A stretch of 64,000 nt of DNA from Lentzea alba (GTDB lineage Bacteria; Actinomycetota; Actinomycetes; Mycobacteriales; Pseudonocardiaceae), in assembly GCF_011067745.1 (NCBI RefSeq), contig NZ_JAAMPJ010000007.1, positions 230,601 to 294,600 on the forward strand, in the 5' to 3' direction. Numbering within the stretch: position 1 is the first letter of the stretch; each line of letters opens with the position of its first letter. This document shows positions 8,368-16,183 of this stretch, one piece after another. The position numbers were made by a program, and so were the translations under genes. The notes under the pieces are model-generated. The model had not been told where the DNA came from, did no database searches, and worked only from the letters and a program-made list of their open reading frames with translations.

Positions 8368-9036
8368 TCAGATACCGAGCAGTGGCGGCACCTGGGACAG
8401 GGCGGTGACCTCGTGGTAGTCGTAGCCGGGGGTGCTCGGCTCGAACCCGCGGTTGACGTGGACCTTGTGCGTGACACCCAGGTCGTTGCAGACCATCAGG
8501 TCGTAGCGCGGGCTGGCGGAGACGTGCAGGACGTCCTTGGGCCCGCACCCGAGCTGGTTGAACATGTACTCGAACGCCTGGTACCGGGGCTTGTAGGCCT
8601 GGGCCTGCTCAGCGGTGAAGACGGCGTGGAACGGCGCGCCCAGCTTCTCCACGTTGCTCATCACCTGGCTGTCGTCCGCGTTGCTCAGGATGACGAGGGG
8701 ATAGCGGGACGCCAGAGCGCGCAGCGCCTCGGGCACCTCGGGGTACGGGCCCCACGTCGGCAGCGCGTCCACGATCGCCTGGCCGTCAGCCTCCCGGTAC
8801 GGCAGGCCGAAGCGCGCCAGCGTCTTTCGCAGCGAATCGTGCATCACGGCGTGAAAGGGCTTCCACGGCCCCAGCACTTCGTCAAGACGCTGCCACTGGA
8901 AGCTTTTCATGAAGTCGTCCATCTGATCAGCCGGCACGACGTCCGCGAGCCGTTGGCGCGTCATGGCCGCGAGCTGCCAGCGGATCAACGTCCCGTGCAT
9001 GTCGAACGTGATGAATTTCGGCTCGAAGTCGATCAT
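8368..9036 (-). CDS. HAD-superfamily hydrolase, type II 2-haloacid dehalogenase-like
   Basis: A 222-residue HAD protein, about the usual length of L-2-haloacid dehalogenases. The nucleophile aspartate is D12 in FDMHGTLI, the second motif ILSNADD is present, and the C-terminal acidic motif falls in HVSASPRYDLMVCNDLG. Type II family members displace halide through an Asp ester; many relatives are phosphatases or have no proven substrate, so dehalogenation is not shown. I start it at MIDFEPKFITFD, where the paralogue at 23813-24478 also aligns. It is read alone leftwards from a promoter with a ROK-type operator, and both copies in the window are near a DAO-type oxidase. Confidence 0.82.
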   Translation of the reverse strand: MIDFEPKFITFDMHGTLIRWQLAAMTRQRLADVVPADQMDDFMKSFQWQRLDEVLGPWKPFHAVMHDSLRKTLARFGLPYREADGQAIVDALPTWGPYPEVPEALRALASRYPLVILSNADDSQVMSNVEKLGAPFHAVFTAEQAQAYKPRYQAFEYMFNQLGCGPKDVLHVSASPRYDLMVCNDLGVTHKVHVNRGFEPSTPGYDYHEVTALSQVPPLLGI

Positions 9037-9216
9037 TCGCGTTTCTCTCTTTCTTGACCGGCCGCTCAACGGAAAAGTTGCACAGGCGTCACCGCACACA
9101 AAAAGTGCACGACAGCTTCACAACCCGTGACCAACATCGTCTGCGTGGCGTGACAGGGCCGGTCAGCGCGGGCGGAGCTTCCGCCTCCATCAGACCTGTG
9201 ACCGGCTGCTGACCAC

Positions 9217-9256
9217 AGCATACCACTCTTTGTTCCAGTTCCAACCTGAAACTTTT
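9217..9256 (-). promoter_or_regulatory. Promoter with ROK-type operator, upstream of the dehalogenase-like gene
   Basis: On the minus strand TTGGAA (9239-9244) is 16 bp from TATGCT (9217-9222). The -35 overlaps the repeat GTTCCAGTT and ACCTGAAAC (9232-9252). It is the third copy of the 2719 and 3979 operators and ends 13 bp before the -35 of the rightward importer promoter, so it may affect both directions. Confidence 0.72.
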
Positions 9257-9269
9257 CCTGCCTGAGGCG

Positions 9270-9299
9270 TTGACAGTCCGTAGCAGGCCGCCCTAGCGT
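9270..9299 (+). promoter_or_regulatory. Sigma-70-type promoter of the ABC importer operon
   Basis: A perfect TTGACA (9270-9275) is followed after 18 bp by TAGCGT (9294-9299), a good actinomycete -10. Transcription from here would leave a leader of over 200 bases before the importer genes. Confidence 0.6.
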
Positions 9300-9334
9300 C
9301 AGGTCACCCCATCCGCCCGACCGGAAGGGTGACC

Positions 9335-9370
9335 ATGAACACCGAGACCGTTCATCCCAAAACGTTCTGA
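9335..9370 (+). CDS. Possible 11-residue leader peptide
   Basis: ATG to TGA encodes MNTETVHPKTF. GGAAGG lies 8 bases upstream and the promoter at 9270-9299 about 35 bp upstream. It sits 160 bp before the substrate-binding-protein gene. A short translated leader ahead of an amino-acid-type importer suggests attenuation or translational control, but I see no clear run of a single amino acid. Confidence 0.3.
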   Translation: MNTETVHPKTF

Positions 9371-9531
9371 CAACCAGACAGCCGATCGACCACTAATTCG
9401 ATCACATCGGTTACCGACGGTTCTCCGGACGATTTTCCGCGCCCAGCCGCGGAGAGCTCGTCACCCACCGCCGTGACACACGGCGCACCCATGCGCACAA
9501 TTCTTCCCTCTTGATGAAGGAGCGGCCGAAA

Positions 9532-10464
9532 ATGCGAGTCAGAAAAGCCTTGTGCGCTGTGCTTGGCGCGACGTCCCTGACACTCGCGCTGGTCGCGTGC
9601 GGGTCGGTCGACGCGACCCAGCCCGCCACCGGCTCGGACCAGCTGGTCGAGCACACCGACGACATCTCGGCGGGCGTGCAGCCGGACCCGGCGGCGGTGA
9701 AGCTGCTGCCGGAAGCCGTGAAGGCCAAGGGCAGGATCTCGGTGGCGATGGACCTGTCCAGTCCGCCCACGACGTTCATGGCGACGGACAACAAGACGCC
9801 GATCGGGTTCAACCCGGACATGGCGCGGCTGATCGCGGCCAAGCTCGGGGTCAAGCTGCAGATCGACAACGTCAAGTTCGACACCATCATCCCCGGCCTG
9901 CAGGGCAACAGGTTCGACTTCACCGCGACCACCATGGGCGCCACCGCAGAACGCCTCAAAGTGCTCGACATGGTCAACTACTTCCAGAACGGCACCGGCG
10001 TCGCCGTACCGCGCGGCAACCCGCAGAAGCTCGCCGTCCACGAACTGTGCGGCCGCCGCGTCGGCGTGCAGTCCGGCACCACCGCGGAAATCAAGTGGCT
10101 CCCCCAGCTCAACGAGAAGGACTGCACCAGCCAGGGCAAACCGGCCATCACCGGAGTCACTTTGCCGAGCGTCAACGACTCACTGACCCAGCTCGCCTCC
10201 AAGCGACTCGACGCCGTGATGTACGACTTCACCTCGCTGTCGTGGACAGCCAAGCGGCAGCCCACCGTGCTGGAAGTGCTGCCAGAAAGGGTGGTCACGA
10301 CGAAGGTGAACGTGGCACTGCCCAAGGGTTCCCCGTTGACCCCCGCGATCCAGGCGGCCATCCAGTCCATCATCGACAGTCCCAAATACGCCGAAGCACT
10401 TGATCGCTGGGGCTTCCAGAGCCTCGGCATCGAGACCGCGGCGATGGCCGTTCCCCTGCAGTGA
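9532..10464 (+). CDS. ABC importer substrate-binding lipoprotein, amino-acid family 3
   Basis: A 310-residue SBP_bac_3 protein with a lipoprotein signal peptide ending in LALVAC (Cys23), so it is anchored outside the membrane. I use MRVRKAL because AAGGAG lies 9 bases before it; the ATG codons upstream lack such a site. Its body (MATDNKTPIGFNPDMARLIA and FDTIIPGLQ stretches) is typical of polar amino-acid binders. It is nearly the same, residue for residue, as the protein at 29573-30505, which also has 310 residues. It overlaps the permease start (TGATG) and heads a three-gene importer operon. The ligand is unknown. Confidence 0.9.
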   Translation: MRVRKALCAVLGATSLTLALVACGSVDATQPATGSDQLVEHTDDISAGVQPDPAAVKLLPEAVKAKGRISVAMDLSSPPTTFMATDNKTPIGFNPDMARLIAAKLGVKLQIDNVKFDTIIPGLQGNRFDFTATTMGATAERLKVLDMVNYFQNGTGVAVPRGNPQKLAVHELCGRRVGVQSGTTAEIKWLPQLNEKDCTSQGKPAITGVTLPSVNDSLTQLASKRLDAVMYDFTSLSWTAKRQPTVLEVLPERVVTTKVNVALPKGSPLTPAIQAAIQSIIDSPKYAEALDRWGFQSLGIETAAMAVPLQ

Positions 10465-11375
10465 TGGCGACGAAGACGACCAGGAGTCATCCGATGCAAG
10501 AACTCCAGGCCGAACACAAGAAGCGGATCACGCCGAAGCGTCCGCGCGACTACCTCTGTTGGGCTGCTGCGATCGCGGTCGTCGCCGCCCTGGTCTACAC
10601 GACGGTGACCAACGAGAACTACGGCTGGCCGGTGGTGTTCAGCTACTTCACCACCGACGCGATCATCGAAGGCCTGCTCCTCACCCTGGTCCTGACCGTG
10701 GTCAGCATGGCGCTGGGCATCGTGCTCGGACTGCTGCTCGCGGTCATGCGGATGTCGCACCAGGCACCGATCTCCGGACTGGCCACGCTCTACATCACGT
10801 TCTTCCGCGGCACACCGGTACTGGTGCAACTCATCTTCTGGTTCAACATCGCCGCGCTGTACCCCAACGTCTCCATCGGCGTCCCCTTCACCGACATCTC
10901 CACCCCGGTCGACGTCAACGCCCTGATGACTCCGCTGACCGCAGCCATCGTCGGCCTCACGCTCAACGAAGCCGCCTACATGGCCGAGATCATCCGCGGC
11001 GGCTTCGCCTCGGTGAACCGCGGCCAGTACGAAGCAGCGGACTCGCTCGGCATGACCGGCTTCACCAGGCTCCGCCACGTGATCATCCCGCAGACCATGC
11101 CCGCGATCATCCCCGCCACCGGCAACCAGGTCATCGGCATGCTCAAAGGCACCTCCCTGGTCAGCGTCCTCGGCGTCGCCGAACTGCTCAACAGCGCGCA
11201 GTCCATCTACGCCCGCACCTACCAGACCATTCCCCTGCTCATCGTCGCCAGCCTCTGGTACCTGATCATGACCCTCGCACTCAGCGTGCCCCAGTCCATG
11301 ATCGAACGCCGCTTCTCCCGCTCCACCCGCAGGCCGGCCGCAGTCGCCACCGCGACAAAGGAGTCGCTGCTGTGA
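10464..11375 (+). CDS. ABC importer permease, polar amino-acid (HisM/GlnP) family
   Basis: A 303-residue inner-membrane protein with a cytoplasmic N-terminal tail rich in Lys and Arg, then about five to six hydrophobic segments. The EAA loop that contacts the ATPase runs through EAADSLGMTGFTRLRHVIIP around residue 195. The family forms homodimers or heterodimers; since only one permease is present, a homodimer is likely. The ATG overlaps the stop of the binding-protein gene by one base. The start of the ATPase gene overlaps its end as GTGA. A close copy is at 28647-29576. Confidence 0.9.
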   Translation: MATKTTRSHPMQELQAEHKKRITPKRPRDYLCWAAAIAVVAALVYTTVTNENYGWPVVFSYFTTDAIIEGLLLTLVLTVVSMALGIVLGLLLAVMRMSHQAPISGLATLYITFFRGTPVLVQLIFWFNIAALYPNVSIGVPFTDISTPVDVNALMTPLTAAIVGLTLNEAAYMAEIIRGGFASVNRGQYEAADSLGMTGFTRLRHVIIPQTMPAIIPATGNQVIGMLKGTSLVSVLGVAELLNSAQSIYARTYQTIPLLIVASLWYLIMTLALSVPQSMIERRFSRSTRRPAAVATATKESLL

Positions 11376-12139
11376 AAGCCGACGGAACGATCGTCGCCCG
11401 CAAGCTCTGCAAAAGCTTCGGCAGCCACCAGGTACTGCGCGGGATCGACCTGACCGTCGCGGCTGGGGAGATCTCGTGCATCATCGGGCCGAGCGGGTCC
11501 GGGAAATCGACGTTGTTGCGGTGTGTCAACGGGTTGGAGACCGTCGACCGCGGCGTGCTGCGGGTCAACGGCGAGGACTTCGGCTACGTCGAGAAGGACG
11601 ACGCCTACCACGCCGTCTCCCCGCAACGACTCGCCGAGCAACGCTCCCGCGTCGGCATGGTCTTCCAGCAGTTCAACCTCTTCCCCAACATGACCGCCGA
11701 GAGCAACGTCATGTCCGGCCCGGTACTGGTGAAGAAGGTGGATCGCAAGGTTGCCAGGGAACGGGCCCAGGAACTGCTCGCCCAGGTCGGACTCGCCGGC
11801 TGCGGCCACAAGTACCCCGCCCAGCTCTCCGGCGGCCAGCAACAACGCGTCGCCATCGCCCGCGCCCTCGCCATGGACCCCAGCATCATGCTGTTCGACG
11901 AACCCACCAGCGCACTCGACCCCGAACTCGTCGGCGAAGTCCTCGCCGTCATGCGCGACCTCGCCCACCACGGCATGACCATGCTCCTCGTCACCCACGA
12001 AATGGCCTTCGCCCGCGACGTCGCCGACGAGGTGCTGTTCATGGACGAAGGAGTGGCGGTGGAGCGCGGCGACGCGCGCGAAGTACTCGCCAACCCCCGC
12101 GAAAAACGAACCCAAGAGTTCCTCGAAAGGGTGCTGTAG
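11372..12139 (+). CDS. ABC importer ATPase, polar amino-acid family
   Basis: A 255-residue GlnQ/HisP-type ATPase. Walker A is GPSGSGKST (residues 39-47), the signature is LSGGQQQR (from 152), Walker B is IMLFDEP (172-178) and the H-loop lies in LLVTHEM. The GTG start overlaps the permease stop (GTGA) and gives MKADGTIVARKL; the twin at 27883-28650 has the same start and length. It completes a binding protein-permease-ATPase importer. The stretch GEDFGYVEKDDAYHAVSPQ between Walker A and the Q-loop is longer than in GlnQ and shared with the twin. Confidence 0.92.
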   Translation: MKADGTIVARKLCKSFGSHQVLRGIDLTVAAGEISCIIGPSGSGKSTLLRCVNGLETVDRGVLRVNGEDFGYVEKDDAYHAVSPQRLAEQRSRVGMVFQQFNLFPNMTAESNVMSGPVLVKKVDRKVARERAQELLAQVGLAGCGHKYPAQLSGGQQQRVAIARALAMDPSIMLFDEPTSALDPELVGEVLAVMRDLAHHGMTMLLVTHEMAFARDVADEVLFMDEGVAVERGDAREVLANPREKRTQEFLERVL

Positions 12140-12175
12140 ACAGCGGCACGGACACGTCTCCCAGCCCTGCGCTTG

Positions 12176-12189
12176 ACAGAACGTCCTGT
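12176..12189. promoter_or_regulatory. Small palindrome upstream of the cupin gene
   Basis: ACAGAACGTCCTGT is a 14-bp palindrome apart from one mismatched pair, starting within a TTGACA -35-like hexamer (12173-12178). It lies about 130 bp before the cupin gene. The binding protein is unknown. Confidence 0.35.
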
Positions 12190-12320
12190 TACCGCGTCCG
12201 CACTGGACAAATCACGCGTGGACTCGGTGCCGTGTGCCGGAGACAGTCGGTGGACCGCCCTGTCCCACCTTGGTACGTCCGCTCCAGATTTGTGTTGTTC
12301 CCAAACCAGCAGAGGAAAGC

Positions 12321-12680
12321 ATGTCGCTCCTGAAGTCCATCGACACCAACCCCTCCTTCGCCCCCAGCGAGTCCGGCCCGCTGCCGGAACGCCTGATCTC
12401 CGGCGACCCGGCCTACCGGACCTGGGCCCAGGATCAGGACGCCGCTCGCGGGGAAAAGATCAACACAGGTGTCTGGGAAGCCACCCCCGGCGAGACGCGC
12501 TCGATCAAGGGCGAGACCTTCGAGTTCTGCCACATCCTTTCCGGCGTCGTCGAAATCACGCCGGAAGGTGGTGAGCCGGTGGTCTACCAGGCCGGCGACA
12601 GCTTTGTCATGAAGCCGGGCTTCGTCGGTGTCTGGAAGACCATCGAGACCGTGCGCAAGATCTACCTGACCGTGTCGTAA
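12321..12680 (+). CDS. Small cupin-domain protein (DUF861/COG3450 type)
   Basis: A 119-residue single-domain beta-barrel. The cupin part covers residues 50-115, with ETFEFCHILSGVVEITPE and the hydrophobic AGDSFVMKPGF stretch typical of the (S)-ureidoglycine aminohydrolase-like/EutQ-like group. The ATG follows AGAGGAAA. Such cupins often accompany DAO-type oxidases and amine ABC importers, where they may act as isomerases, sensors or detoxifiers; no reaction can be assigned. It stands 180 bp after the importer operon with its own possible promoter, so it may be separately controlled. Confidence 0.8.
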   Translation: MSLLKSIDTNPSFAPSESGPLPERLISGDPAYRTWAQDQDAARGEKINTGVWEATPGETRSIKGETFEFCHILSGVVEITPEGGEPVVYQAGDSFVMKPGFVGVWKTIETVRKIYLTVS

Positions 12681-12681
12681 C

Positions 12682-12838
12682 GCCGATGTCCGCAGCGCTG
12701 CCCTCTTCGAGATCTCTCGCGAGGGCAACCTGCCCAGCAGAGACACCGCCCTGCACGCCGCCCGCAAGGGTGCCCGCGTCGCCCTCGACGGACGCGGAGT
12801 CATTGAGATTTCAACCACTACGGCACAGCTTGGTTAGC
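12682..12838 (+). pseudogene. Coding-like fragment without a start
   Basis: The frame reading ADVRSAALFEISREGNLP onward to a TAG at 12836-12838 has gene-like composition (G or C at most third positions), and includes ALHAARKGARVALDGRG. It has no start codon with a ribosome site and stands alone between the cupin and the next operon. I take it for the tail of a decayed gene; I cannot name the family. Confidence 0.35.
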
Positions 12839-12847
12839 CTTGCCTTA
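12829..12847. promoter_or_regulatory. IdeR/DmdR-like iron box
   Basis: The 19 bases here match the IdeR/DmdR1 consensus (TTAGGTTAGGCTAACCTAA) at about 13 positions, with GGTTAG intact in the left half and CCT in the right. The site lies 65 bp before the lipoprotein-permease operon, so iron repression is likely but not proven. Confidence 0.5.
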
Positions 12848-12911
12848 TAGGGTGATGAGGCCGTTCACCGCGTGAGCGGTGTGCCCCAATCCCTTGCCCG
12901 ACAGGACTTCC

Positions 12912-14432
12912 ATGCACCAGTCCCGCCGTCCTCTCACCGGCCTCTGCGCCCTGCTCACCCTCACTCCGTTGCTGACGGCCTGCTTCGCGGCCAGCGGCAC
13001 GGACACGAACGCCGGATCGTCCAGTCGGCTGCGGGTGGCGCTCGCCCGGCCACCGGCGCAGGCGTTGTCGCCGTTGAGCAACGACGCCACCGTGCTGGGC
13101 AAGCTGTCGGTGGCCGAGGGGCTCACGGTGCTGGACGCCAACGGTTCCGCGGCGCCCGCGCTGGCGACCTCGTGGGTGCGCAAGGATGCGACCACCTGGA
13201 CGTTCGAGCTGCGCAAGGCCACCTTCCACGACGGCACGGCGTTCACCGCGGAGTCCGTTGTCGCCTCGCTCGGTCACGCCGCCGCGGCCAAGGTCAAGCC
13301 GCGCGTGCTCAGCGACGTGACGCTGACCGCGAAGGCCGAGGACGCCGACACCGTCACGATCAGCACGAGTCCTGCGGACCCGGTACTCCCGATGAGGCTG
13401 GCCAGCCACGAGCTGGGCATCTTCGCGGCGAAGGCGTACGGCCAGGACGGCACGGTCACCCCGGTCGGGACGGGCACGGGCGCGTTCAAGATCACCAAGC
13501 TCACCGGGAAGAGCTCGGTGACGCTGGACCGGTTCGACGGCTACTGGGGTGGTCGAGCGAAGTCCGCGGGCATCGACGTGACCTGGATCGTGGACGGCAG
13601 TGCCAGGGCCAACGCGCTGCGGTCCGGTGAGGTCGACATCGCCGAGTGGATCCCCGCCTCCCAGGCGAAGCTGCTGAACGAGGACATGCGGCACGAGGTG
13701 TCGTCGGTGCGCACGGACAGCCTGCTGTTGAACACCGGCGACGGCATCTTCGCCGACCCGTCGCTGCGCGCGGCGGCCCGTAGCGCCCTGGACAGCTCGG
13801 CTGTCGTCGGCCCGATCTTCGCCGGGCACGCCGATCCCGCGCAGGGACTGTTCGGTCCGGCCGTCACCTGGGCCGGGGGCTTGCGGGTCGCGGTGACCGG
13901 GCGGGCGGACGCCGCGTCGGTCGCGGACGTGAAGGCGAAGACGCAGGGCAGGACGGTGCGCCTCGCGGCCATCACCAACCGGGCCGAACTGCCCGAGGTG
14001 GCGACAGTCGTGCAGCAGCAGCTGGAGAAGGCCGGGTTCACGGTCCAGCAGGACATCCGCGAAACCGCGCAGCTGGAGCCAGACCTGCTCGCAGGCAAGT
14101 ACGACGCGTTGGTCTTCTCTCGCGTAACACTGCTCGACACCGGTGACGCGGTCGCGTACCTCGCCAGCGACTTCACCAGCTCCGGCACCTACAACATCGC
14201 CCGCCTCAAGGACGCGCGGGTGGACCAGGCCATCGCGGCCGCCGCGCAGGAGAGCGACACCGCGCAGCGGCAGCAGAAGATCATGCTGGCCGAGGCGGAG
14301 ATCCTGCGCACGGACGCCGCAGTGCCGCTGGTGCACGAGAAGGTCGTGCAGGGCTTCAGCCCGCGCGTCGAGGGCGTGGTGCTCGACCCGCGGGAGCGGA
14401 CGCTCATCACGACCGGCACGCACCTCAAGTGA
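12912..14432 (+). CDS. ABC importer substrate-binding lipoprotein, peptide/nickel family 5
   Basis: A 506-residue SBP_bac_5 protein. The signal peptide ends in LLTAC (Cys24), so it is a lipoprotein. The family signature appears in VAEGLTVLDANGSAAPALATSW and TFELRKATFHDGTAFTAE. I use the ATG at 12912 with AGGA six bases before it, rather than the upstream GTG. Family 5 proteins carry peptides, nickel or metallophores. The IdeR-like box upstream and the zinc importer next door favour a metallophore or metal complex, as in CntA-type importers; that is an inference. The stop overlaps the fused permease gene (GTGA). Confidence 0.85.
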   Translation: MHQSRRPLTGLCALLTLTPLLTACFAASGTDTNAGSSSRLRVALARPPAQALSPLSNDATVLGKLSVAEGLTVLDANGSAAPALATSWVRKDATTWTFELRKATFHDGTAFTAESVVASLGHAAAAKVKPRVLSDVTLTAKAEDADTVTISTSPADPVLPMRLASHELGIFAAKAYGQDGTVTPVGTGTGAFKITKLTGKSSVTLDRFDGYWGGRAKSAGIDVTWIVDGSARANALRSGEVDIAEWIPASQAKLLNEDMRHEVSSVRTDSLLLNTGDGIFADPSLRAAARSALDSSAVVGPIFAGHADPAQGLFGPAVTWAGGLRVAVTGRADAASVADVKAKTQGRTVRLAAITNRAELPEVATVVQQQLEKAGFTVQQDIRETAQLEPDLLAGKYDALVFSRVTLLDTGDAVAYLASDFTSSGTYNIARLKDARVDQAIAAAAQESDTAQRQQKIMLAEAEILRTDAAVPLVHEKVVQGFSPRVEGVVLDPRERTLITTGTHLK

Positions 14433-16183
14433 GCAAGTCCGCCGTTGGCCGCGTCGTCGCGGGCGCCGGTCTGCTCGCGGCCGTGGCGATGCTCCCGTGG
14501 CTGTCCGGCACCGATCCCGCGCTCGCCGTGCTGCGCGCCCGTTCCGCTGACCAGGACCCGACCCCGGAGCAGCTCGCCGCGGTGCGCGAGCAGGTGGGGC
14601 TCGACCAGGGGCCGCTGGCCCACCTGGTGCGCTGGCTGGGCGGGCTGTCGCGCGGCGACGCGGGTGTGTCGTGGGTGTCGGGGGAACCGGTGCTGCCCGA
14701 GGTGGCGACCGCGTTCGCGGTGTCGGTCACGCTGATGCTCGGCGCCCTGGTGGTCACGGTCGCGGTGGCGGCACTGGTCTGCGCCCGCACGCTGCGGCAG
14801 GGCGCGGAGCTGCGGCTGCGCGAGGAACGGGCGGGCACGGCGGCCGCGTTCCTGGCCGCGCTGCCCAAGTTCCTGCTCGCCTCGTTGCTCGCCACGGTGT
14901 TCGCGGTGTGGCTCGGCTGGTTCCCGTCGAGCGGCTGGGAGGGGCCGGCGTCGATGGTGCTGCCCGCACTCGCTCTCGGCGTGCCGTCCGGAGCGGTGAT
15001 CGGCGGCCTGCTCGCTCAGTCGCTGCCGGCCGCGTTCGCCGAACCGTGGGTGCGGACCTGGCACGCCTGCGGGTTTCCGCCCGGCTACATCGCGCGGCAC
15101 GGGTTGCGCGGCGCGGTGGCGGGAGTGCTTCCGCAGCTGCTGCCGACCATCGTCGGCCTCGTCGGCGGCGCGGTCGCGGTGGAGAAGATCTTCAACATCC
15201 CGGGCCTCGGCCGGCTCGCCCTGGACGCGGCCGTGGCGCGGGACCTCCCGCCGTTGCAGACCGCGACGCTGGTCCTCGTGCTGCTCGGCGTCGTCGCTGG
15301 TCTGCTCGTACGGGCTGCGCGACGCGGGATGCTCGGACCGGCTCTGCGCGACGGCGCTCTGCCCGCGCTGAACCCTCCAGCACTGCGGCCGCACCGCTTC
15401 ACCCGGTGGATCGGCGGGTTCTGCGCGCTGGCGTTGCTGACGCTGCTCGTCGCCGGGCTGTCGCGCGACCCGCTGCACGTGGACACGGCTGCTCGGCTGG
15501 CGGCACCGTCGATCGAGCACCCGCTGGGCACGGACTCGCTCGGCCGCGATCTGCTGGCCCGCCTGGGGCACGGGGCACTGCGCACGACAGCGTTGGCGCT
15601 CGGCGTGACCGCCGTGAGCGTCCTCATCGGACTGTTGCTCGGCATGACCGGCCGGGTGAGCGCGGGCCTCACGGAGGTGGCGTCGACGCTGCCGGCCGTG
15701 CTCGCCGGACTGCTGACGACCGCGGTCACCGGGCCGTCGGTGTGGGGTGCGGCGTGCGCGGTGTGCCTTGTCGCCTGGACGCCTTATGCCGTCCAGGCCG
15801 CGGCGTTGTTCGAGCAGGAGCGGGCGACCGAACACGTGCGCGTGTCGAAGTCGTTGGGTGCGAGCCCGGTGCACCTGATGCGCCGCAGCCTGCTGCCGGC
15901 GGTGCTGCCCTCCGTGCTGCGCAACGCGGTGCTGCGCCTGCCGACCACGGTGCTCGTGCTGGCCTCGCTCGGTTTCCTCGGCCTGGGCGAGCAACCACCT
16001 GCCCCGGAGTGGGGTCGCCTGCTCTCGGAGAACCAGCCGTACCTCGAACTGGCACCGTGGACCGTCCTCGGCCCGGCCGGTGCGCTGGTGCTGCTCTCGG
16101 TTCTCGCGGTGTCGAGCACTACCGGACCAGCGTCCCCCGGCCGGAGGACGCTGGTCGCGGTGCTCAGTGGGAGGCGCCGCTGA
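14429..16183 (+). CDS. Fused DppB-DppC-type ABC permease
   Basis: A 584-residue membrane protein containing both permease halves that are normally two genes. The DppB-like half (about 1-300) ends with the NIPGLGRLALDAAVARDLP signature. The DppC-like half (about 320-584) has HPLGTDSLGRDLLARL and an EAA loop at SKSLGASPVHLMRRSLLPAVLP. The GTG start overlaps the lipoprotein stop. No ATPase gene follows; the end instead overlaps the convergent aztD-like gene by 20 bp. The transporter must borrow ATPases encoded elsewhere. The 'peptide' label is by family only. Confidence 0.87.
   Translation: MSKSAVGRVVAGAGLLAAVAMLPWLSGTDPALAVLRARSADQDPTPEQLAAVREQVGLDQGPLAHLVRWLGGLSRGDAGVSWVSGEPVLPEVATAFAVSVTLMLGALVVTVAVAALVCARTLRQGAELRLREERAGTAAAFLAALPKFLLASLLATVFAVWLGWFPSSGWEGPASMVLPALALGVPSGAVIGGLLAQSLPAAFAEPWVRTWHACGFPPGYIARHGLRGAVAGVLPQLLPTIVGLVGGAVAVEKIFNIPGLGRLALDAAVARDLPPLQTATLVLVLLGVVAGLLVRAARRGMLGPALRDGALPALNPPALRPHRFTRWIGGFCALALLTLLVAGLSRDPLHVDTAARLAAPSIEHPLGTDSLGRDLLARLGHGALRTTALALGVTAVSVLIGLLLGMTGRVSAGLTEVASTLPAVLAGLLTTAVTGPSVWGAACAVCLVAWTPYAVQAAALFEQERATEHVRVSKSLGASPVHLMRRSLLPAVLPSVLRNAVLRLPTTVLVLASLGFLGLGEQPPAPEWGRLLSENQPYLELAPWTVLGPAGALVLLSVLAVSSTTGPASPGRRTLVAVLSGRRR

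Larger units (their letters stand above)
9037..9531. other. 495-bp divergent promoter region
   Basis: This gap between the dehalogenase gene and the ABC importer holds the third ROK-type operator, a strong-looking promoter reading right (9270-9299) and an 11-codon open reading frame with its own ribosome site (9335-9370). No larger gene is visible. Confidence 0.7.
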
